64,000 nt of DNA, taken from assembly GCA_003243445.1 (NCBI GenBank), contig QFQQ01000001.1, forward strand, positions 124,001 through 188,000, read 5' to 3'. The translations under genes were made by a program, and so were the position numbers. Of this stretch, positions 59,553-64,000 are shown piece after piece. Each line of letters starts with the position of its first letter. The first letter of the stretch is position 1. A model generated the notes under the pieces. It was not told where the DNA came from. It made no database searches and saw only the letters and a list, made by a program, of their open reading frames with translations. The stretch is from Citrobacter freundii. GTDB taxonomy: Bacteria > Bacteroidota > Bacteroidia > Chitinophagales > Chitinophagaceae.

Positions 59553-60116
59553 TCATGAATTTATTAGAAAGAAAAAGTCGCGACGGAAAGAAAACATACT
59601 TTTTATATGACTAGCGAGTGCGATGGCTGCCAGGTTCTCACCCGCATAACGGATATCAGTCTCATCCTCGTAGACAAATAAATAATCCGTCTTGCCGCGA
59701 TACACTTCAAGTGGAGGTTTTCTAAGCCAGTCACGCATCGACGGCAGCGCACTAATTTGTGCATATACATCAACGGGAAAGTCAAGCGTGAGCAGTTCTC
59801 CATTCCGGGTAACGCTTAAAACACCACTTCGCGAAGTAAATAGTACCTGATCTTTGTTATAACCCAGGTGATGAAACAACACGTGTGCCGTGGCAAGTGT
59901 CGCATGCCCGCATAGATCAACCTCTACTTTCGGGGTGAACCAACGAATATGAAATCCGGTGGAGTCTTCCACGTAAAAGGCTGTCTCAGCAAGGTTATTT
60001 TCCGCTGCGATCTGTTGCAGGAATGTATCATCCGGCCATGCCGGCAAGGGGCAAACCGCCGCCAGGTTGCCAGAAAATAATCCTTTACAAAATGCATCGA
60101 CTTGGTAGATATCCAT
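59553..60116 (-). pseudogene. PhzF-family isomerase gene truncated at its 3' end
   Basis: 187 codons. MDIYQVDAFCKGLFSGNLAA, AVCPLPAWPDDTFLQQIAAE, NNLAETAF (catalytic Glu of PhzF), IRWFTPKVEVDLCGHATLAT and LTLDFPV are typical of the PhzF family. After DIRYAGENLAAIAL (near 59613) family sequence stops, and the frame ends with ASHIKSMFSFRRDFFFLINS, which reads the complement of the putative integrase stub. The usual C-terminal lobe (about 80-100 aa, including the PVTGSAH block) is missing. The break coincides with the integrase-like stub on the other strand, so a deletion joined the two. Probably inactive. Confidence 0.8.
59555..59614 (+). pseudogene. Possible stub of a tyrosine recombinase N-terminus
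   Basis: ATG 59555 opens 19 codons, MNLLERKSRDGKKTYFLYD, then TAG. The pattern L.ER+..DGKK.YFLYD resembles the arm-DNA-binding N-terminus of Bacteroidota mobile-element integrases (typically LRxRKxxDGRxSLYLDI). The frame then runs into the broken end of phzF. It is downstream of tRNA-Leu, the expected place for an element's integrase. It is short, so the call is tentative. Confidence 0.35.
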
Positions 60117-60688
60117 CTGGAGTAGTTATGAGGAGTGTAGTTGATGGATTGCTGGGAACAGCACGGTAAAGGCCGCAGCATCTCCGCGGGCAATGTCCGG
60201 GAAAACGGAAGGAGCGATATGAAGGGACCGGGATTCCAATGAAGTAGTGTCTAATTAAGGGTAAACATATAAATTCTCGGCCGGATTTGATCATTCGGGC
60301 TCGTCTATCGAAGACAAGTAGAAGTGCAAAAAAGGCTGCATGCCTAGTAAAACCTAATATGCAATAAATCAAAGTCCTGCCAGCGAGAATACCTGTGCTT
60401 GCTTTCTTAGCTGATAATATCAAATGGCTATTCCGATTTCGCGAAATTGACGACCATTATATGCATTGAGTCTGTGAGCCTTATCTTCACGGCGCTTGCT
60501 TGATATTTCAAGTTTAGTAGACTAGTATTCAAATTAGGTCAGCCCTAAATTTTATACTATGTAGGAATTCAATGCGTTAGTAATACAGCCAGCTCTCACC
60601 CGATGTTAGCTCTTGTGGACAAACCCAACGAATTGTCTTTTTTTTGACTTTCCGCATCGACTACATAAAACTAGGTATGGAAAGATAT
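60117..60688. other. Gap of about 570 bases before the STAS/GHKL operon; no gene seen
   Basis: Both strands carry frequent stops from about 60430 on; a minus-strand open frame at 60085-60423 has no coding character. No tRNA-like structure, palindrome or insertion-sequence end is evident. GC content falls towards the right, matching the operon that follows. Confidence 0.5.
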
Positions 60689-60696
60689 TATCTTTG
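60689..60696 (+). promoter_or_regulatory. Promoter -7 element of the STAS/GHKL-PRTase operon
   Basis: TATCTTTG, an exact TAnnTTTG, ends 26 bases before the GTG start at 60723. It suggests the operon is expressed from a host-type promoter. No -33 TTTG is evident. Confidence 0.5.
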
Positions 60697-60722
60697 CACT
60701 CCTTAAAACCTTTCCGAAAAGA

Positions 60723-62054
60723 GTGGAGACATCAGTCCTTTCTAATATCAAGATTGTCTTATCGAACGAGTCCGAGAGCGTCTATCCTTCTGAGTTTGAA
60801 GCTGCAGTAGGCAAAGCATTTTCTGCTGTTCCGCTTGAGCAGTCAGACAGTGTGGAATTGGACCTATCTGGAATCAATTATTTGGATATTGTTAGTGTCC
60901 TGAATATTTCCGCATTGTTTGAGTATATCGCAAAAAATCACCCTTCTATTCGCTTAAGTCTTTCTTTTTCGAACAATGAAAAATTATTGTTCTTCATCCG
61001 ACAATGGAAGATTGACGAAGGGCTTGCAAAGGCAGCTCGCGTTGAGTCTTTCTTGGAGTTATTAAGTGAGTCAACAAGATCTGTTTACAAAGAGTACCTG
61101 AATACAATTGAAATTCGCCGTCATCAGTCAGCTAACTTGACCGAAAAGTACGGTGATATATCTGAACTTTCCGAAATCAATTTCAAGTATCACAATCTTT
61201 GTTCTTCAAAGTTTTTTGGAATCAAATCATTTGACATTCAAAATCCAGCAGATAAGTCTATCGATACGGGAATCATCAATGAAGAGGTTTCCAGATGGGA
61301 TATTGGTGATATCAAGGATGTATTGAATTTTACGCTGAGAGATATTGACGGACATCGCAAGGAAGGATATCTGCCTAGCAATGTAATTTTTGAATGCCTC
61401 ACGAACGCACTTCGTCATCCTAACGGCAGCTTGTTGCAAGTTGGCTCACGACATATCTCCAATAACATCTTGCAAAATTTCAATAAGCCTCATTTTACTT
61501 TAGTTTTTTGGGACAATGGGACAAGTATGATCGATGTTCTGAAAGGAGGCTACGAAATGTTTAAGAGTGTAAGGGCTGAATTGCCGAACAATAATGAGCT
61601 TAGCTATCCCCATTTCCAGGTCAAGCTACAGGATGGAGACCAGTTTCTTCATGAGACATGGGTAGACTCTCGAATCGGGCCTGATGAGAAATACGCTTCA
61701 TCTCTTTATGATTACTACTGGTTCCTGGCTACATTTTTTCCTGGCGTATCGTCAGACCCGAAAGGCTTGACTAGGCTACGCAATGAGGACGTAAAGCCCA
61801 CTCAATCCAAGGAAACATCTCTATTTCACAATCCAGGCATGGGCTTGTATTTACTATTAAATACAGTAGTAGATGTATTCAATGGAAAAATAGTAGTACG
61901 TTCTGGTCATTTCTTAATGACTATTCAGAAGCCAACAGAAAGTAAGCAAAAAAGATATGAATATGCAGCCTCTATAAAAAAAATAGACAAGGGTGTTCCA
62001 AAATTCAATGGAAATTTAATTGCCGTACATCTTCCACTATGGAAAAAACATTAA
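60723..62054 (+). CDS. STAS-like plus GHKL ATPase protein, first gene of an uncharacterised operon
   Basis: 443 aa, no signal peptide or membrane helix. The N-terminal part (about 10-110) looks like a STAS/anti-sigma-antagonist fold (VELDLSGINYLDIVSVLNIS; LSLSFSNNEKLLFFIRQWKI). The C-terminal half is a GHKL ATP-binding domain with N-box ECLTNALRHPN (224-234), G1 WDNGTS (Asp 264) and G2 NPGMGLYLLLNT (Gly 372). An unusual insertion of about 100 residues separates G1 and G2 and contains FQVKLQDGDQFLHETWVDSR and SLYDYYWFLATFFPG. No kinase His-box is seen, so it is an ATP-driven switch rather than a normal histidine kinase. The start is GTG. AT-rich. Function unknown. Confidence 0.8.
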   Translation: METSVLSNIKIVLSNESESVYPSEFEAAVGKAFSAVPLEQSDSVELDLSGINYLDIVSVLNISALFEYIAKNHPSIRLSLSFSNNEKLLFFIRQWKIDEGLAKAARVESFLELLSESTRSVYKEYLNTIEIRRHQSANLTEKYGDISELSEINFKYHNLCSSKFFGIKSFDIQNPADKSIDTGIINEEVSRWDIGDIKDVLNFTLRDIDGHRKEGYLPSNVIFECLTNALRHPNGSLLQVGSRHISNNILQNFNKPHFTLVFWDNGTSMIDVLKGGYEMFKSVRAELPNNNELSYPHFQVKLQDGDQFLHETWVDSRIGPDEKYASSLYDYYWFLATFFPGVSSDPKGLTRLRNEDVKPTQSKETSLFHNPGMGLYLLLNTVVDVFNGKIVVRSGHFLMTIQKPTESKQKRYEYAASIKKIDKGVPKFNGNLIAVHLPLWKKH

Positions 62055-62067
62055 CTGTTCAACATGT

Positions 62068-63891
62068 ATGGCAAAAGTCTATCCAATCATTTTTTCCTAT
62101 TTTTCGAAATATCCCAAAAAAGTCCAAAAAGATTATAGGAAGTTTTTTCACTCAATTTATTCCAGCTTGGATATCGGGATATCGCTGAGTGATATTTACA
62201 CAAATGAATTTGTAACACCAGCATTGCTCGACCTCGCAATTGCGGTGGATCAAGAGAGCGTAGATGAACAAATGCAGCAATATGCTGAATCTTTGTCGCA
62301 AAAACTGTTTACAAAATTTTCAAAGTACAACGTAATTGAAAACATTGCGGGCTCCAAGGAATATCGCTTTACGCAAGAGTCTCCATATATTGTCATTTAT
62401 TTTCAGTCTTCTGCGGCAATCCCTCCCAAATCTCTTGTTAATCTTTACCAGTTTGTAAGAAAACTTTTGACAAATACAAGTGATGGAATTGGTCTTGAAA
62501 AAAAAGTGGTAATTGTTCTACCAACGAGCCTCCCCAGCAAAAACGAATTCACCTTCGTTGAAAATATTAAAGAAGAGTGCGATCGAAACCAGGTGATATT
62601 GCTAGACAAATACGGTAGTGCCATCAATGAGGGTATTGATTTGGAGGACATATTTGTTGCTCACAAACAGGAATTAAAAGAAGATCCTTTAAAATTACTG
62701 GAAGCAAAATTGATCGGCCGCGTTGGGCATTTTCAGCGGACAGTGGTGGAAGAAACCAAGACATCCCGCTCCTGTCATCTTTATTTTTATGATGGTAGTA
62801 AATGCATTGAGGAGGTAGCTGAATTAATAAAACAAAAGGCTAACGGACACTACAATCACATTATTTACCATTGTCCCGAATCACCTTGGATGGAGAGCGC
62901 GATCCTGAATCTGAAGCTGGATCAGGAATTGAACATTGAGGTATACAACATTTTATCTGAAGAAGACAAAAAAAGACTTGAAACAATCGCCAAAAGTAGT
63001 AGTGTTTTATTTGTGCTGGATCTGATACATACTGGAAAAACAATTACCGAACAGCTAAAGAAAGAGCAACACCTGTTATCATCCCTTAAACTCACTTTTG
63101 TTTCGGTCCTATATTCCGGCCAGATTGACGATCAACACTCAAAAAGTGCGACGATTCAGGGGATTGATTTTGAGTTCTTTTTAGGAGTACGGCAACTAAC
63201 CTTTCAGCAGGGGGCTTGCGAGATGTGTCAGAAATTTAAGATCCCGATTCACCAATCAACTGTGGGAGAACCCCATATGAAACTTCAAAGTTATTTCTAT
63301 TGGAAATTGACCGACACATATGGATACTTGGTAGATGCGGAGAAAGATACACCGTCCTACCGCCGCCCTTTTCCGCTTACGCCAAACTTTGCAGAGTTGT
63401 TGAAAAATTGCGGTCCCTATATCGCAAGCAAGATTATTAATTATTTTGACGTGAGTCCGCACTTAAGTTCCGCGCAAAGCTATACGTTTATTTGCCCTGA
63501 AGAGGAAGCTGCCAATTTAATTGGGAGAAGTCTGGAATATCTTGCAGACATAAGCGTGATCGCAATACCAGGCACAATCATCAAAAGCATCTCGGAAAAA
63601 AAATTTAACAAGGAAGAAATAGTCAGCAAGTACCAGTCTGAAGAGTGGTTAAAAGCATTACTTCATTTTCAAAACAATAGCCCAAACAAATCTGTAGTGA
63701 TTCTCGATGAATTCGCACAGACCGGAACAAAACTCAAAGACCTGGCATCCCTCGCAAACGAATTTTCACTAATGGTCGCCGCTTATTTCCCCTTCGTCTT
63801 GTACAACGAAAATCTTTCACTTCCCATCTCCGATAAAATTCACTCACTATATTCCTTTAATTTATTTTTGTCAAAGCCACTCCAAAATTAA
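62068..63891 (+). CDS. Protein with two phosphoribosyltransferase-like domains
   Basis: 607 aa, soluble. Two PRPP-loop-like motifs occur: VLFVLDLIHTGKTITEQL (loop at about 316-326) and SVVILDEFAQTGTKLKDL (542-557). Each has hydrophobic residues, acidic residue(s), then TG[K/T]-[T/K], as in type I PRTases; each is preceded by alternating strands and helices (IIYHCPESPWMESAIL; SYTFICPEEEAANLIGRSLE). A CEMC motif (384-387) lies between them. The N-terminal region of about 200 residues is unrecognised (YIVIYFQSSAAIPPKSLVNL; VVIVLPTSLP). Start ATG 62068 is 13 bases after the ATPase gene; an in-frame TTG at 62020 is less likely. Possibly an effector or modifier acting on nucleotides. Confidence 0.75.
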   Translation: MAKVYPIIFSYFSKYPKKVQKDYRKFFHSIYSSLDIGISLSDIYTNEFVTPALLDLAIAVDQESVDEQMQQYAESLSQKLFTKFSKYNVIENIAGSKEYRFTQESPYIVIYFQSSAAIPPKSLVNLYQFVRKLLTNTSDGIGLEKKVVIVLPTSLPSKNEFTFVENIKEECDRNQVILLDKYGSAINEGIDLEDIFVAHKQELKEDPLKLLEAKLIGRVGHFQRTVVEETKTSRSCHLYFYDGSKCIEEVAELIKQKANGHYNHIIYHCPESPWMESAILNLKLDQELNIEVYNILSEEDKKRLETIAKSSSVLFVLDLIHTGKTITEQLKKEQHLLSSLKLTFVSVLYSGQIDDQHSKSATIQGIDFEFFLGVRQLTFQQGACEMCQKFKIPIHQSTVGEPHMKLQSYFYWKLTDTYGYLVDAEKDTPSYRRPFPLTPNFAELLKNCGPYIASKIINYFDVSPHLSSAQSYTFICPEEEAANLIGRSLEYLADISVIAIPGTIIKSISEKKFNKEEIVSKYQSEEWLKALLHFQNNSPNKSVVILDEFAQTGTKLKDLASLANEFSLMVAAYFPFVLYNENLSLPISDKIHSLYSFNLFLSKPLQN

Positions 63892-63892
63892 A

Positions 63893-64000
63893 ATGAGCTA
63901 TAGCGAACACATATCGCAATCTTTTGACACATTGCTAAAGTTGATACAGATTGAATCCGAGCTGCAACCTACAAATCCAGAAGGGATCATATTGCGCGAG
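63893..64000 (+). CDS. Third gene of the STAS/GHKL-PRTase operon, 5' end only
   Basis: ATG 63893 lies one base after the stop of the PRTase gene and opens 36 codons to the window edge (MSYSEHISQSFDTLLKLIQI, then ESELQPTNPEGIILRE). The tight spacing argues for a third co-translated component. Too short for identification. Confidence 0.55.
   Translation, partial: MSYSEHISQSFDTLLKLIQIESELQPTNPEGIILRE

Noticed and set aside
59211..59558. Plus-strand 115-codon frame with ATGIEPALN
   Set aside because: It reads through the terminator T-run and the inverted T-arm copy; the similarity is to the same tRNA-antisense artefact.
60085..60423. 112-codon minus-strand frame upstream of phzF
   Set aside because: Overlaps the phzF start, Arg/Cys-rich, with no recognisable features.
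60723..62054. Conventional sensor histidine kinase
   Set aside because: No membrane segment and no H-box before the ATP-binding domain; the N-terminus looks like STAS instead.

Overview
The window looks like chromosome from a Bacteroidota bacterium, most likely of the Chitinophagaceae or a close family. The signs are a SusC/SusD-type outer-membrane uptake locus, two secreted proteins with type IX secretion (T9SS) sorting domains, a futalosine-type menaquinone gene (mqnA), promoters with the TAnnTTTG element, little Shine-Dalgarno signal and tRNAs without an encoded CCA. Most of it is ordinary core genome. The accessory parts are an AT-rich MarR-peptidase pair (about 21.87-23.7 kb), the glycan cluster (29-42.6 kb) and the region after tRNA-Leu (59.2-64 kb).

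Layout. 1-8 kb (minus strand): a carbohydrate uptake locus with SusD, two lipoproteins, SusC (running off the left edge), a ROK-family sugar kinase and a LacI repressor. Four near-identical sites centred on CGTTTTAGC lie upstream of these genes. 8-13 kb: an Lgt-like membrane protein, a second LacI, a methyltransferase, an NTF2-like protein and an unknown protein. 13.3-21 kb (minus): a LytTR response regulator, its propeller-type sensor kinase and a secreted M36 protease. 21.9-27.6 kb: MarR and an S41 peptidase, tRNA-Cys, a nucleoside phosphorylase, dapF, corA and a Nudix hydrolase. 27.9-29 kb: a YhhQ-type transporter and a small membrane protein.

29-42.6 kb is a surface polysaccharide region. 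YfhO-like, GT4 and GT2 genes on the plus strand face a nine-gene minus-strand operon. That operon encodes a CDP-glucose route (cytidylyltransferase, 4,6-dehydratase, epimerase, C-methyltransferase, reductase), a CmcI-like protein and three GT2 glycosyltransferases. The gene set predicts a CDP-linked C-methyl 6-deoxyhexose. 42.8-58.8 kb holds a large T9SS protein, mqnA, purB, small lipoproteins, a HigA-type antitoxin with a truncated HigB, a GNAT acetyltransferase, prfC, an ABC permease, tsaD, trmN6 and a saccharopine/alanine dehydrogenase-like enzyme.

After tRNA-Leu (59.1 kb) the sequence changes character. There is an inverted 19-nt copy of the tRNA T-arm, what looks like the first codons of a lost integrase, and a phzF gene missing its 3' third. 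An operon then runs off the right edge: a STAS-like/GHKL ATPase protein, a protein with two phosphoribosyltransferase-like loops, and a third gene. I recognise no named system with this pairing, and it is the best candidate for an undescribed one.

Spread through the intergenic spaces are several families of long hairpin repeats. One has arms built from 9-nt units (GGTTCCAGA-like) and a GGTTGCTACCGCG core, with four copies. Another (GGCGTAAGG plus GCAGATTACGCAGAT) sits in three convergent gene junctions.
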